64,000 bases of DNA from Cytobacillus firmus (GCF_023715565.1 NZ_JAMBOJ010000002.1:1-64000); one strand, 5' to 3'. Positions 9,122 through 18,494 are shown, counted from the stretch's first letter. The notes: generated from the sequence alone by a model not told the origin. Made by a program: numbers and translations.

Positions 9122-10984
9122 GTGAAAAAAGCTGTTCTTAGTTTATTGATTCTGTCTCTTCTTTTAACGCTGCCTGGCCTAATGAAAAGGCATCAGGCTG
9201 AATGGAATAATCGGAATTATGAAACAGTTATTCCGTTTCAGGATATTCAAACACTGGTAGCAAAGGATCCCAGCCTGAAATTGGAGGATGTTTTGCAGGA
9301 TTTGAAAGATGCTGGACTGCATGCTGTCAGTGTGCAGCCTGAAACCTTAAATAGCCTGGAGGACATAGGGGATATTAACGTCCTGACCGGCGGGAGAATC
9401 CAGGAAATGTCTATTCTGAATAGTGAATTGGACGATGCAGCCGACCGGGTTTCTAATGAAGGAGCATATATACAAATCCAAAATGAGAACAAGCTGACAG
9501 GCCGGCTCACGGATGTTTTTCAGGCAAAAGAAACAGTCAGAATTGCAGACAAGGAATTTATTCATTTTCCTTCACTGAACAGTGCCCAATTCAATGAAAC
9601 ACCTATTGGCTATACGGAAGAAATGATAACTGAAATTAAGAAAGCAGATCTTTCAGTCGTTTTTAGAATGCCTAATTCATTGGATGAAAAAAATTCATAT
9701 GTATTTAACCAGCTGCTTGATCTTTCAGATGAGAAATCAAATCGCCTTTTGATTTCAGGTAATGAAGTCATCGGCTATCCGGACATAGAGAAGATTAAAA
9801 GGTATGCTCAAAAGCTTAAGGAAGAGAATATAGCTGTTTATGCCATTGAATTTTCTGATCAGGTTGGAATCGGTACAATGGCCAGAGCGCTGGATTATAA
9901 TATAATCCGGCTGCACAGCATTGACTTGAACAAAGTTCCAAGCATGGAGGAAGGCGTGGATAGGGCTGTTCGGGCCGTAAAGGAAAGAAATATCCGCTCC
10001 CTGTTCATAAGAGTGGAGAAGGGGTCAGACTCTAAGGAAGCCCTTTTGAACACTGAGGAGTTTATTCAAGCAATAAATAATCAATTGCCTGTCCATTATA
10101 AAGCTGGTAAAGCCCAGGTATTTGATCCAATATCTGTACCGTACTGGAGTCAATTGGCTGCTTTAGTGGCTGCAGTCCTTTTCATCTCTATTGCTGTACA
10201 AGTGATTTTTTCCAGGCGGGCTTTATTCTATGCCTCGCTTGCAGGCCTGTTTTTGATTGCGGCAGCCGCCTTTTTGCTGAAGACCCAGATCCTGCTGCAG
10301 GGGCTTGCTTTACTGGTTGCCATTATTACACCGATTTTTGCTGTCATCCCTATTAAAAATAGAAAAGGGATATTCCTGACATATGGCCGGGCGGCTCTAA
10401 TCAGCTTTGCGGGCATTATCATTATTACTTCGCTTTTAAATGGAAATGAGTATTTAATTAAGATTGAAGCGTTCCGAGGGGTTAAGCTGACCTACATCGT
10501 TCCCATCCTCTTTGTCATGATTTATGCGCTTTTACGCGACTTCAAGAGCATTCTGAACATGAAGGTTCAGTATTGGCATTTAGCTGTTATAGGTTTAATA
10601 GGCTTTATTGGCTTGTACTATATAAGCCGGACAGGTAATGCGGGGAGCGTCTCTTCCATTGAGCTTGCTTTTCGCCAATGGCTGGAAGAGGTGTTGTATG
10701 TAAGGCCGAGAACAAAGGAATTCCTGATTGGCTTCCCGTTCTTTGTATTTGCCCTGTACATCTATCCCCTACATCAAAAAATTAGTTTGTATTTGCTTAT
10801 ACCAGGTGTAATCGGGTATTTATCTATTGTTAACACCTTTACCCATTTGCATATACCTCTCTATATTTCACTTCTGAGGACTTTTTACAGCCTAGTATTA
10901 GGATTAGTGATCGGCCTGCTATTTATCTTTTTATATAAACAGGGCCGGTCCATTTATGAGAAGAAATGGAAACTGAGGTGTTAA
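9122..10984 (+). CDS. DUF5693 family membrane protein
   Basis: A 620-residue protein with an N-terminal signal anchor, an extracytoplasmic domain (about 30-345) and about eight C-terminal membrane helices. The family is found in this csaB neighbourhood in many Bacillaceae, but its biochemical role is not established. GTG 9122 is preferred over ATG 9113 because the ribosome-binding site GAAAGGA (9107-9113) overlaps the ATG and is correctly spaced for the GTG. It is probably part of the wall polysaccharide machinery by association. Confidence 0.8.
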   Translation: MKKAVLSLLILSLLLTLPGLMKRHQAEWNNRNYETVIPFQDIQTLVAKDPSLKLEDVLQDLKDAGLHAVSVQPETLNSLEDIGDINVLTGGRIQEMSILNSELDDAADRVSNEGAYIQIQNENKLTGRLTDVFQAKETVRIADKEFIHFPSLNSAQFNETPIGYTEEMITEIKKADLSVVFRMPNSLDEKNSYVFNQLLDLSDEKSNRLLISGNEVIGYPDIEKIKRYAQKLKEENIAVYAIEFSDQVGIGTMARALDYNIIRLHSIDLNKVPSMEEGVDRAVRAVKERNIRSLFIRVEKGSDSKEALLNTEEFIQAINNQLPVHYKAGKAQVFDPISVPYWSQLAALVAAVLFISIAVQVIFSRRALFYASLAGLFLIAAAAFLLKTQILLQGLALLVAIITPIFAVIPIKNRKGIFLTYGRAALISFAGIIIITSLLNGNEYLIKIEAFRGVKLTYIVPILFVMIYALLRDFKSILNMKVQYWHLAVIGLIGFIGLYYISRTGNAGSVSSIELAFRQWLEEVLYVRPRTKEFLIGFPFFVFALYIYPLHQKISLYLLIPGVIGYLSIVNTFTHLHIPLYISLLRTFYSLVLGLVIGLLFIFLYKQGRSIYEKKWKLRC

Positions 10985-10987
10985 TAA

Positions 10988-12094
10988 ATGAAGGTAGTTC
11001 TTTCAGGTTATTATGGTTTCGATAATGTTGGGGATGAGGCGATTCTTTATTCAATCATCCAGGCTTTACGGGAAAAAGAACCAGGAATCGAAATTACTGT
11101 ACTATCGAATAACCCTCCACATACAGAGAAAACTTACAATGTCAAGGCAGTGGACCGCTGGAGCGTGTTAGCGGTATGCAAAGCCTTAGCTGCTTCGGAT
11201 GGTTTGATAAGCGGAGGAGGCAGTCTTCTTCAGGATGAGACGAAACTTAGATCGATTCCCTATTACTCAGGCGTTATTCAATTTGCAAATATAATCAGAA
11301 AGCCGGTATTTATCTATGCACAAGGAATGGGTCCGCTGCGCCATCCTTTCAGCAGGGCAGTTGTAAAGAAAGTATTAAGAAAAACGGAGATAACAGTACG
11401 CGACCAGGCATCCAAAAAGCTGCTCGAAAGAATAGGAGTCAAAAATCCAATTGAAATTGTGCCCGATCCTGTATTAGGGCTCAAGCTTGCAGAGCAAAAC
11501 AGCATTTGGTGGGAGAAGCAGGCCTTTACAGGAAGTGTTGTTACGGTATCCGTCAGAGATTGGCCGTCTTCGGCAAACTACAAAAGCAAGATGGCAGAGG
11601 CTTTAGATACCTTAGCACAGGAAGGAAAGCAGATTGTTTTTGTTCCCATGCACGGAAAACATGATGAAAAAGCTTCTAAAGAAACGGCTGACAAAATGAA
11701 GGAGAAGAGCTATATTGCTCCTTTTGATGCTTCGATTGAAGAAAAAATAGCCATCATCGGAAAGTCCGATTTACTGGTTGGAATGAGGCTGCATGCCCTT
11801 ATCTTTTCTTCAATCACCTATACGCCTTTCATTGCTATATCTTATGATCCAAAAATTGAAGCATTTGCCGAGATTGCCGGACAGCCTGTAGCAGGTAATG
11901 TAATGGACAATGACTGGAATGGATTATCTCTTTCACAAGCGATAAGAGCCGCCTTGCAAAACAAAGGGGCGGAATCTGCGCATCTTAAGGAAACAATCGG
12001 CCGCCTGCAGCGGGAAGCGAGTAATACGGCTCAAAAAGCTCTAAAATATTTTGAAAGGGAGGCGAAGGGGGATAAAATAGGCGAGGGTCACTAA
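10988..12094 (+). CDS. csaB: Polysaccharide pyruvyl transferase CsaB
   Basis: A 368-residue enzyme that adds a ketal-linked pyruvate to wall polysaccharide; in Bacillus anthracis and relatives this lets SLH-domain proteins bind. Seen in the sequence are the N-terminal GYYGFDNVGDEAIL motif, the GGGSLLQDET loop and the late VGMRLHALI motif of the pyruvyltransferase/GT-B-like fold. It lies 3 bases after the DUF5693 gene, so the two are probably co-transcribed. No SLH-domain gene is present in this window. Confidence 0.92.
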   Translation: MKVVLSGYYGFDNVGDEAILYSIIQALREKEPGIEITVLSNNPPHTEKTYNVKAVDRWSVLAVCKALAASDGLISGGGSLLQDETKLRSIPYYSGVIQFANIIRKPVFIYAQGMGPLRHPFSRAVVKKVLRKTEITVRDQASKKLLERIGVKNPIEIVPDPVLGLKLAEQNSIWWEKQAFTGSVVTVSVRDWPSSANYKSKMAEALDTLAQEGKQIVFVPMHGKHDEKASKETADKMKEKSYIAPFDASIEEKIAIIGKSDLLVGMRLHALIFSSITYTPFIAISYDPKIEAFAEIAGQPVAGNVMDNDWNGLSLSQAIRAALQNKGAESAHLKETIGRLQREASNTAQKALKYFEREAKGDKIGEGH

Positions 12095-12258
12095 AAAAAC
12101 GCTAAAAACCTTGTAACTATTATGCTGCCTTGAACGTCTTATTAAAGGAATAGATAGTTAATGTCGAAATAAGGAATCAGGTTGAAGGTTATTTTCGGAA
12201 AATTTGTAATATATATGAAAACTAGGTCAAAATAAAAAAGCCATTTGTTACAGATGTA

Positions 12259-12267
12259 TGATATAAT
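12259..12267 (+). promoter_or_regulatory. Candidate extended -10 promoter of tagO
   Basis: TGATATAAT fits an extended -10 element (TGnTATAAT). It lies 86 bases before the tagO start in the 258-base gap after csaB. No good -35 was seen. Confidence 0.4.
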
Positions 12268-12352
12268 TAGGCTCGGTATATACATTTGTTAGGAAAAATA
12301 TGCCTGATTCCGAAAGTGAAATAGGGGCATTATACTCATAAGGAGGGTCTTT

Positions 12353-13414
12353 ATGTTTTACTTGACCTTAGTATTATGTTTTTTATGCTCTGTGATTATG
12401 ACCCCTTTTGTAAAAAAATTGGCGTTAAAAATAGGAGCTACTGATCGGCCTAACCATAGAAAAATTCATCAAAAAGTAATGCCCCGATTAGGTGGGCTTG
12501 CGATATATATCAGTTTTTTGCTTGGAATGCTCATTTTTCAGCCTGACAAGGAGTACCATATTCCCATACTGGCGGGCAGTTTGCTGATCGTCATTCTCGG
12601 GGCATTGGATGATAAGTATGAGCTTTCTGCGAGAATTAAGCTGATTGTACAGATTGCAGCTGCCTTAATTGTTGTATTATGGGGCGGAGTGGATGTTAAT
12701 TCCATCAATACTCCTTTTGGCGGGAAAATTGAATTTGGTTATTTTGCCATTCCGATTACAGTCCTGTGGATTGTCGGTGTGACGAACGCAATCAACCTGA
12801 TTGATGGTTTAGATGGCTTGGCAGCGGGCGTATCATCGATTGCACTAATCACCATTTCAAGTATGGCAATCATAATGGGGAATACCTACGTAATCGCTGT
12901 TTCAACCCTTGTTTTAGTTAGTACACTTGGCTTTCTCTTCTATAACTTTCACCCCGCGAAGATATTCATGGGTGATACCGGAGCTCTTTTTTTAGGGTAT
13001 ATCATTGGTGTCCTATCCCTATTGGGCTTCAAAAATGTCACAATGATTTCGTTTATCATCCCAATTCTCATTTTGGGTGTGCCGCTATCAGATACATTTT
13101 TTGCGATCATCAGAAGGATAGTGAATAAAAAGCCTTTATCAGCACCAGATAAATCCCACCTGCATCACTGTTTATTGAACTTAGGATTCACACACAAGCA
13201 AACGGTATTGATGATTTATGCGATTTCAGTTTTCTTCGGCCTTGCAGCTATCATCTTTTCTCAGGCAAAAGTGTGGGGGGCTCTATTATTCATTACGGTC
13301 ATCGTCCTTTTAATTGAATTATTTGCAGAAGTGATTGGATTAGTGGGGAAGGATTATCAGCCGTTGTTAAAAAGGCTGAAAAACAGAGTTGCCTCCTCTG
13401 CCAAAAATAGATAA
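12353..13414 (+). CDS. tagO: UDP-GlcNAc:undecaprenyl-phosphate GlcNAc-1-phosphate transferase
   Basis: A 353-residue integral membrane enzyme of the WecA/TagO/MraY family. It makes undecaprenyl-PP-GlcNAc, the first lipid intermediate of teichoic acid and secondary wall polymer synthesis. About 10-11 helices are visible. Family motifs are LGALDDKYELSARIKL, NLIDGLDGLAAGVS, the catalytic-loop HPAKIFMGDTGALFLG and KSHLHHCLLNLGF. It starts at ATG after a strong AAGGAGG. As in B. subtilis, it sits upstream of the LCP-degSU-comF-flagellar region. Confidence 0.93.
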   Translation: MFYLTLVLCFLCSVIMTPFVKKLALKIGATDRPNHRKIHQKVMPRLGGLAIYISFLLGMLIFQPDKEYHIPILAGSLLIVILGALDDKYELSARIKLIVQIAAALIVVLWGGVDVNSINTPFGGKIEFGYFAIPITVLWIVGVTNAINLIDGLDGLAAGVSSIALITISSMAIIMGNTYVIAVSTLVLVSTLGFLFYNFHPAKIFMGDTGALFLGYIIGVLSLLGFKNVTMISFIIPILILGVPLSDTFFAIIRRIVNKKPLSAPDKSHLHHCLLNLGFTHKQTVLMIYAISVFFGLAAIIFSQAKVWGALLFITVIVLLIELFAEVIGLVGKDYQPLLKRLKNRVASSAKNR

Positions 13415-13421
13415 AGATATA

Positions 13422-13449
13422 TAAGCAGCCTGATTAGGTTGCTTATTTT
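13422..13449 (+). terminator. Terminator after tagO
   Basis: An AAGCAGCC / GGTTGCTT stem with a short loop is followed by ATTTTTAT. It begins 8 bases after the tagO stop. Confidence 0.65.
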
Positions 13450-13560
13450 TATGCCTGTAACAATGGACTGAAAAAACTGAAAATTATCTTTACATTTCTA
13501 TAATATCTGCTTAATAAATCCATGTTATTTTTTATTTAAAGGAACTTAAGGAGTGATAAC

Positions 13561-13707
13561 ATGGTCAAGAAATTGAAAATTAGTTGGCACCAGTTTTGGT
13601 TTTTAACTTATAACACGATCCTGTCCACGGCCTCTACATCGCCTTATAATTCCAGTCTCATCAAAAAATCAAAATATCATCAATTAAAACTGATACAGCA
13701 TTTATAG
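13561..13707 (+). CDS. Small basic protein of 48 residues, unknown function
   Basis: An ATG preceded by AAGGAG (spacing about 8) opens a 48-codon frame. The protein is Lys/His/Ser-rich with aromatic residues near the N-terminus (ISWHQFWFLTYN) and a SPYNSSLIKKSKYH core. It ends directly in a terminator hairpin (13693-13714). It has no signal peptide or clear membrane span, and I do not recognise the family. The good ribosome-binding site and own terminator argue that it is real. Confidence 0.6.
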   Translation: MVKKLKISWHQFWFLTYNTILSTASTSPYNSSLIKKSKYHQLKLIQHL

Positions 13708-13718
13708 GCTGTATTTTT
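13693..13718 (+). terminator. Terminator of the 48-residue gene
   Basis: ATACAGC / GCTGTAT hairpin followed by eight T residues. The 5' arm lies inside the last codons of the small gene. Confidence 0.75.
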
Positions 13719-13735
13719 TTTCCGCAGGGGAGATT

Positions 13736-13781
13736 GCAGAAAGAAACCTCTCAACTTTTACGAGAGTTGAGAGGTTTCTGC
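13736..13781. terminator. Strong bidirectional hairpin next to the LCP gene
   Basis: A long inverted repeat (GAAACCTCTCAACT and its complement) lies directly after the minus-strand LCP stop codon. T-rich sequence flanks both sides. It probably terminates the LCP transcript and backs up the plus-strand terminator. Confidence 0.8.
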
Positions 13782-13785
13782 ATTT

Positions 13786-14874
13786 TTAGTATTCACTTTC
13801 GACTTCACTCTGATAGTCTGTCTGACTATCACTCTGTAATTGATTCTCATCATCATCCATTGAATTTTGTCCGTATTCTGTAGGGCTTAGATCTAAATGG
13901 CCTTTTAATTCAGTCTGGATTTCTGCAAGGCTCGTCTGATCCAATTCATAATAATAAACGCGATTCCCGTTGCTGTTCGGCAGGTACATATCCTGTCCCG
14001 CGATATTTAATGATTCGATGTTGATGGATGATCCTTCTGTGGCATAGTTTAGGAATGCCTTCATCTGATCAAAGGTTAAATCAGTCTCCATATTCTTTCC
14101 GACTGCTTCAATGACATTGGCATACTTTGAAATAGAGCCAACTGAAGCTGCTCTGTCTACAATGGCTTTCAGGATTTCCTGCTGCCTTTCGCCGCGCTGG
14201 ATATCGCTATCCTTTTTTCGGGTACGGGCCAATGCCAGTGCTTCTTCACCATTTAATAATTGGTATCCGGGTTCTAAACTGATGGCATTTGGTTTATCAT
14301 TTGAGTCCTGTTCTGAAAATGCGTAAGGGACATCTACTTGAATACCATTCAAAGCTTCCACTATATCGATGAACGCATTGAAGTTTACTTTTACATAAAA
14401 GTCGACTGGAATATCGAGCAGTCCTTCCACTGTTTCAATTGTAGTGGCAGGGCCACCGTTTGCATGAGCGTGAGTAATTTTATCCTGATATCCCAATTGT
14501 GGAATGTAAACATAAGAGTCTCTTGGAATGCTAAGCAATTTAACTGATTTTGAATCCTTATTGAAAGTAGCTAGCATAAGCGCATCCGATCTGGAGGATG
14601 TGCTGAAAGACCTTTTGCTGCTGTCATCCACACCAATAAATAGCACAGAAATATTGTCTATATCCGGCTGGGCTGCAGATGCTCTTTTCGTAGTGCGATC
14701 TATAGGATTATATGAATCTTCCATAACTGATTGTGCTTTATTATATAAAAATGTTCCATAAGCCGTGGCGCTGAGTGTCAGTAGAATAATGGGAAGGAAA
14801 ATAAAGAAAAAGATTCTCCTCTTCCTTTTGGTCTTCTTTTTTTCAATTAGTATCGAGCGTCTATCATGAGGCAT
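13786..14874 (-). CDS. LCP family (LytR-CpsA-Psr) wall polymer ligase
   Basis: A 362-residue type II membrane protein. LCP enzymes attach undecaprenyl-PP-linked teichoic acids or other glycopolymers to peptidoglycan on the outer face of the membrane. A basic N-terminus is followed by a single membrane helix (about 20-45) and the LCP domain: VLFIGVDDSS, SDALMLATFN, LLSIPRDSYVYIP, ITHAHANGG, then ALARTRKKDSDIQRGERQQEILKA with the phosphate-binding Arg residues. The C-terminal tail is acidic and Gln/Ser-rich. It matches the tagO-linked lytR/tagU-type genes of Bacillus. Confidence 0.92.
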   Translation of the reverse strand: MPHDRRSILIEKKKTKRKRRIFFFIFLPIILLTLSATAYGTFLYNKAQSVMEDSYNPIDRTTKRASAAQPDIDNISVLFIGVDDSSKRSFSTSSRSDALMLATFNKDSKSVKLLSIPRDSYVYIPQLGYQDKITHAHANGGPATTIETVEGLLDIPVDFYVKVNFNAFIDIVEALNGIQVDVPYAFSEQDSNDKPNAISLEPGYQLLNGEEALALARTRKKDSDIQRGERQQEILKAIVDRAASVGSISKYANVIEAVGKNMETDLTFDQMKAFLNYATEGSSINIESLNIAGQDMYLPNSNGNRVYYYELDQTSLAEIQTELKGHLDLSPTEYGQNSMDDDENQLQSDSQTDYQSEVESEY

Positions 14875-14961
14875 TTGTATGCTCCTTTATTTAAAAGTAA
14901 AGAGTGCCATCTGTTATTTTATAATTTTTAGGAAGTTTAGTAAAACAAAATATTAGGTACC

Positions 14962-15600
14962 TTATAATTTTACCTCTTCTTCCAGGTAAAGGCTGTCACC
15001 TAAAGTAATTTCACCGGCACCATTTGTTAATTCGGTCATCCAGTTAATAAAAGCGCCAGTTTGATTTTCTTCAACAAATGCTTCAACTGTGACTGTATCA
15101 AGATAATGAATATCCTTTATCGCATAAATGGAAGACCTCAGCTCATTTTCAACTTTTCCAAGCAAGGTATATTCAATCTTTGTCTTCATAACGGTCATGA
15201 GCTTTCGTTCAACGATTCCAGTTGCCTGCAAGCCTTCTGAGGTGGCCCTTCCGTAAGCCCTGATTAATCCGCCTGCTCCTAGTTTTATTCCGCCGAAATA
15301 CCTGGTTATGACAACGACTGTATCTTTTAGTTGTTTCTTCTTCAACACTTCCAGAATAGGCACACCAGCAGTTCCGCTTGGTTCTCCATCATCATTTGCT
15401 TTTTGGATCTGGTCGTTTTCTCCAATTAAGTAGGCAGAACAATTATGAGTGGCATTGGAATGCACCTTCTTAATCTTCTGAATAAATTCCAGGGCCTCAT
15501 CTGCTGTTTCTGCTCTTCCTACATGAGCAATAAACCTGGATCTTTCTATTTCGATTTCATTTTCTCCGTATCCCTTAACTGTATAATAAGAGGGCAGCAC
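14962..15600 (-). CDS. yvyE: YigZ/IMPACT family protein (YvyE)
   Basis: A 212-residue cytoplasmic protein of the IMPACT/YigZ family. An N-terminal UPF0029 domain contains RFIAHVGRAETADEA, DDGEPSGTAGVPILEVL and VVITRYFGGIKLGAGGLIRAYG; a smaller C-terminal domain has an EF-G domain IV-like fold in the family. Function in bacteria is poorly defined, with links to translation or stress regulation. The location next to degS matches yvyE of B. subtilis. Confidence 0.9.
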   Translation of the reverse strand: MLPSYYTVKGYGENEIEIERSRFIAHVGRAETADEALEFIQKIKKVHSNATHNCSAYLIGENDQIQKANDDGEPSGTAGVPILEVLKKKQLKDTVVVITRYFGGIKLGAGGLIRAYGRATSEGLQATGIVERKLMTVMKTKIEYTLLGKVENELRSSIYAIKDIHYLDTVTVEAFVEENQTGAFINWMTELTNGAGEITLGDSLYLEEEVKL

Positions 15601-16007
15601 AGAACCGCTCCTTTCATAACTCTTAGTCCAAAAAAATCAGCTAAATTCATTATAATTCGACAAGTTTCCTAACATCAATTTTTTAACAGAATGTAATGAA
15701 ACTTTAATATAGAACATTTTTTCCCATGTTATAATGTAAGCAATTCTGATGTTTATGCTACTATAATAAAAATGTGCCGATTTTAATCTTTAAGTGGTAT
15801 AAATATACATATTATTTTCCCTGGTAGTCATGTTTACCCTGCTTTTATATAGGATATAAGACACAGGGAAAAATCACAAGCCTAAGCCTTTTTACCGAAT
15901 TTTAGGTAACCTGGTATAATTTTCAGACTGGAAAGATAGTATCTTAGCTCATTTAGCGCTAAAATAAAGGTACATAGCGGAAGGGTTACGCCCTTGGAGG
16001 AGTGTAA
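15601..16007. other. Divergent regulatory region between yvyE and degS
   Basis: 407 bases without a supported gene. Two extended -10 sites on the plus strand are visible: TGTTATAAT at 15727-15735 and TGGTATAAT at 15912-15920. The distance to degS leaves an untranslated leader of about 85-270 bases. Confidence 0.5.
15912..15920 (+). promoter_or_regulatory. Candidate degS-degU promoter (extended -10)
   Basis: TGGTATAAT with a weak -35 (TTACCG, 15892-15897) at 17-base spacing. It is the nearest promoter-like site upstream of degS. Confidence 0.5.
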
Positions 16008-17159
16008 ATGAGTATTAAGAAATTCGATTCCAAGACTCTGGATCTTATTCTTGAAAAAATGGTTCAAACAGTAGGTACCAGTAAAGATGAAATATTTCGT
16101 ATAGGCGAACAATGCCGGAATGACCACAAGACTTTAACAGAAGAACTTATGGAAGTTAAGCAAATGGTTCTTAAAGTAATTGAAGAAGGGGATCGGCTTG
16201 AAGTGCAAACCCGGTTTGCAAGAAAGCGCCTTTCTGAAGTAAGCATGCACTTTAAGGATTATTCGGAGTCAGAAGTCCGTGAAGCATATGAGAAAGCCCA
16301 TCAGCTTCAAATGGATTTATCCATGAACCGTCACCTTGAAAAACAGCTGAGGGATCGCCGTGATGATATTGAAAGAAGGCTTATAGGTGTTAACGACACT
16401 ATTGATAGAGCAGAAGTCCTGATTTCTCAAATAACGGTTGTGATGAACTATCTGACAAGTGATTTGAAACAAATGGGAGAAATCATTGAAGACGCGAAGC
16501 TCAAACAGGATTTTGGCCTGAAAATCATCGAAGCACAGGAAGAAGAGCGGAAAAGAGTATCCCGTGAGATCCATGACGGACCTGCCCAGATGATGGCGAA
16601 TGTCATGATGAGATCTGATTTAATTGAACGGGTATACAAAGAACGCGGTGCCGATGAAGCCATTACAGAAATAAAAGACCTGAAAAAAATGGTCCGCAAT
16701 GCGTTATATGAAGTTCGAAGAATCATTTATGATTTGCGCCCAATGGCACTTGATGATTTGGGGTTAATACCTACCCTCAAAAAATACTTAACAACGATCG
16801 AAGAGTATCACAGGAGTACAAAGATATATTTTGCGAATGTAGGCCAAGAAAAGCGTCTGTCTCCTCAATATGAAGTTGCTTTGTTCCGCCTGATACAGGA
16901 GTCTGTTACAAATGCACTAAAGCATGCAGATGCAAAAGAAATCCAAGTAAAGATAGAGATTAATAATTCTAGGGTTGCAGTAGTTGTAAAGGACGATGGA
17001 AAAGGCTTTAATATTCGTGAGAAACGTCCTGGCTCATTTGGAATTATGGGGATGGGAGAAAGGCTTGAGCTTTTGGATGGCCAGATGTCCATAGATTCCA
17101 AACCGGGCAAAGGAACCATTGTCATCATTCAAGTTCCATTGAATAAAGAAACAACTTAA
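16008..17159 (+). CDS. degS: Sensor histidine kinase DegS
   Basis: A 383-residue cytoplasmic histidine kinase with no membrane segment. It phosphorylates DegU, which controls competence, motility, biofilm and exoenzyme genes. An N-terminal coiled-coil sensor region (about 1-175) precedes a HisKA_3 dimerisation domain with RKRVSREIHDGPAQ, in which His189 corresponds to the phosphorylated histidine of B. subtilis DegS. The C-terminal HATPase domain has ESVTNALKHA, VKDDGKGF and SFGIMGMGER. degU follows after 44 bases. Confidence 0.96.
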   Translation: MSIKKFDSKTLDLILEKMVQTVGTSKDEIFRIGEQCRNDHKTLTEELMEVKQMVLKVIEEGDRLEVQTRFARKRLSEVSMHFKDYSESEVREAYEKAHQLQMDLSMNRHLEKQLRDRRDDIERRLIGVNDTIDRAEVLISQITVVMNYLTSDLKQMGEIIEDAKLKQDFGLKIIEAQEEERKRVSREIHDGPAQMMANVMMRSDLIERVYKERGADEAITEIKDLKKMVRNALYEVRRIIYDLRPMALDDLGLIPTLKKYLTTIEEYHRSTKIYFANVGQEKRLSPQYEVALFRLIQESVTNALKHADAKEIQVKIEINNSRVAVVVKDDGKGFNIREKRPGSFGIMGMGERLELLDGQMSIDSKPGKGTIVIIQVPLNKETT

Positions 17160-17203
17160 GAATAGAGATAGAAAACTAACTGGAGATTTGGGAGGCGAAG
17201 CAT

Positions 17204-17884
17204 TTGAATACAAAGATCGTCATAATTGATGACCATCAATTATTCAGAGAAGGGGTAAAGCGGATTTTAGATTTTGAAAAGAGCTTTAGTGTAGTGGCAG
17301 AAGGTGACGATGGCAGCGAAGCCATGGCTCTTGTGGAAGAGTATGACCCTGATGTCATCATTATGGATATCAATATGCCGAACACAAATGGCGTGGAAGC
17401 GACCCGCCAGCTTATTAATAAATATCCGGAATCAAAAGTAATCATTCTTTCCATCCATGATGATGAGAATTATGTTACTCATGCCCTTAAGACAGGAGCT
17501 AGTGGATACCTGCTAAAAGAAATGGATGCAGATGCATTAGTGGAGGCTGTGAAGGTTGTTGCTGATGGAGGCTCTTATCTGCATCCGAAGGTGACGCATA
17601 ACCTGGTAAATGAGTACCGTCGTTTGGCAGCAGAGGGAACTGGCAACAGCTCCTATACACAGGTGGAAATCCGCCGTCCGCTTCACTTGCTGACACGCCG
17701 TGAATGTGAAGTGCTTCAGCTCCTTGCAGATGGAAAAAGCAACCGGGGAATTGGGGAAGCTTTATACATAAGTGAAAAAACGGTTAAGAACCACGTGAGC
17801 AATATCCTGCAAAAAATGAATGTAAATGACCGTACTCAGGCAGTTGTTGTAGCGATTAAGAACGGCTGGGTAGAAGTGCGATAA
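17204..17884 (+). CDS. degU: Response regulator DegU
   Basis: A 226-residue NarL/FixJ-type regulator. The TTG start follows GGGAGG. The receiver domain (1-120) contains IIDDH, phospho-acceptor Asp55 in IIMDINMPN and the later [18 protein letters not shown]. The LuxR-type helix-turn-helix (about 160-226) has [40 protein letters not shown]. It is the partner of the upstream DegS. A hairpin and T run at 17898-17928 probably end the transcript. Confidence 0.96.
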   Translation: MNTKIVIIDDHQLFREGVKRILDFEKSFSVVAEGDDGSEAMALVEEYDPDVIIMDINMPNTNGVEATRQLINKYPESKVIILSIHDDENYVTHALKTGASGYLLKEMDADALVEAVKVVADGGSYLHPKVTHNLVNEYRRLAAEGTGNSSYTQVEIRRPLHLLTRRECEVLQLLADGKSNRGIGEALYISEKTVKNHVSNILQKMNVNDRTQAVVVAIKNGWVEVR

Positions 17885-17886
17885 TT

Positions 17887-18078
17887 TTATTGAGAGGAAA
17901 AGTCCTTTTGGGAAGGGGCTTTTTCTTTTTTATTTTTAACTTTACTCCATAAGCTCTTTAAATTTCCTTCAACAACAAAAGGGCCATTTAAATACCTTCT
18001 GATGGCCAGTTGGAAAATTTCTTCAATTAGTAGAAAGATTACAAACGAAGAAAGAATAATAATGACTGCTTGCGCCAT
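17887..18078 (-). CDS. Small membrane protein, unknown function
   Basis: 63 residues with one N-terminal hydrophobic helix (AVIIILSSFVIFLLIEEIFQL) followed by a basic tail ending KKEKAPSQKDFSSQ. The ribosome-binding site AGAGGT precedes its ATG. Its 3' codons overlap the inverted repeat that would terminate degU, so the two transcripts are convergent. I do not recognise the family. The gene could be spurious, but the start signals and helix are reasonable. Confidence 0.55.
   Translation of the reverse strand: MAQAVIIILSSFVIFLLIEEIFQLAIRRYLNGPFVVEGNLKSLWSKVKNKKEKAPSQKDFSSQ
17898..17928 (+). terminator. degU terminator
   Basis: AAAAGTCCTT / AAGGGGCTTTT stem (one G-T pair) followed by a T-rich run, 13 bases after the degU stop. 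Confidence 0.7.
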
Positions 18079-18215
18079 ATGGTTACCTCTAATCTCTTAA
18101 AAGTGATTACCTAATTACACTAATGATAACGGAAAGACAAGGTAAGTTAAAGGTATTTATATACTTTTTTTGAAATATTAACCAAAACGGCACCCGTATC
18201 ACATACTACGAGTGT

Positions 18216-18494
18216 TTATTTTATTAGTGCGGCCGCAGCTGTTTGAAAAATAGCTTTTATATTAGAAGATCTCTTTTTAGCCTGGTTCACCATGTCAATA
18301 AGCTCTTCAATTTCTTCAGGGGAAGCACTGTCTATCAGCCATGACGCAAGTTCTGTCCCACTGACAGAATGGTTGATATTAGGAACTTTAATGTGTTTAA
18401 ATTTACTTAATTCAATATTAAGCATGTGATGAAGTGTTTCTAAGGTGTATTTATTTGATGTGGTGGTATTTGTGGAAGAAGTGCTTTTACTCAA
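18216..18494 (-). CDS. Small protein of 92 residues, unknown function
   Basis: TTG start preceded by AAAGGAG at about 10 bases. The protein has a Ser/Thr-rich N-terminus, then a mostly helical body (LETLHHMLNIELSKFKH, ELASWLIDSASPEEIEELIDMVNQAKKRS) and an Ala-rich C-terminus. No signal peptide or known motif was seen. It lies antisense between degU and the DegV-type gene. An imperfect hairpin at 18191-18214 could terminate it. Homology outside the genus is not evident to me. Confidence 0.55.
   Translation of the reverse strand: MSKSTSSTNTTTSNKYTLETLHHMLNIELSKFKHIKVPNINHSVSGTELASWLIDSASPEEIEELIDMVNQAKKRSSNIKAIFQTAAAALIK

Noticed and set aside
15882-16127. 81-residue minus-strand frame upstream of degS
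   Set aside because: It overlaps the degS start and promoter, lacks a ribosome-binding site, and reads as a shadow of other frames.
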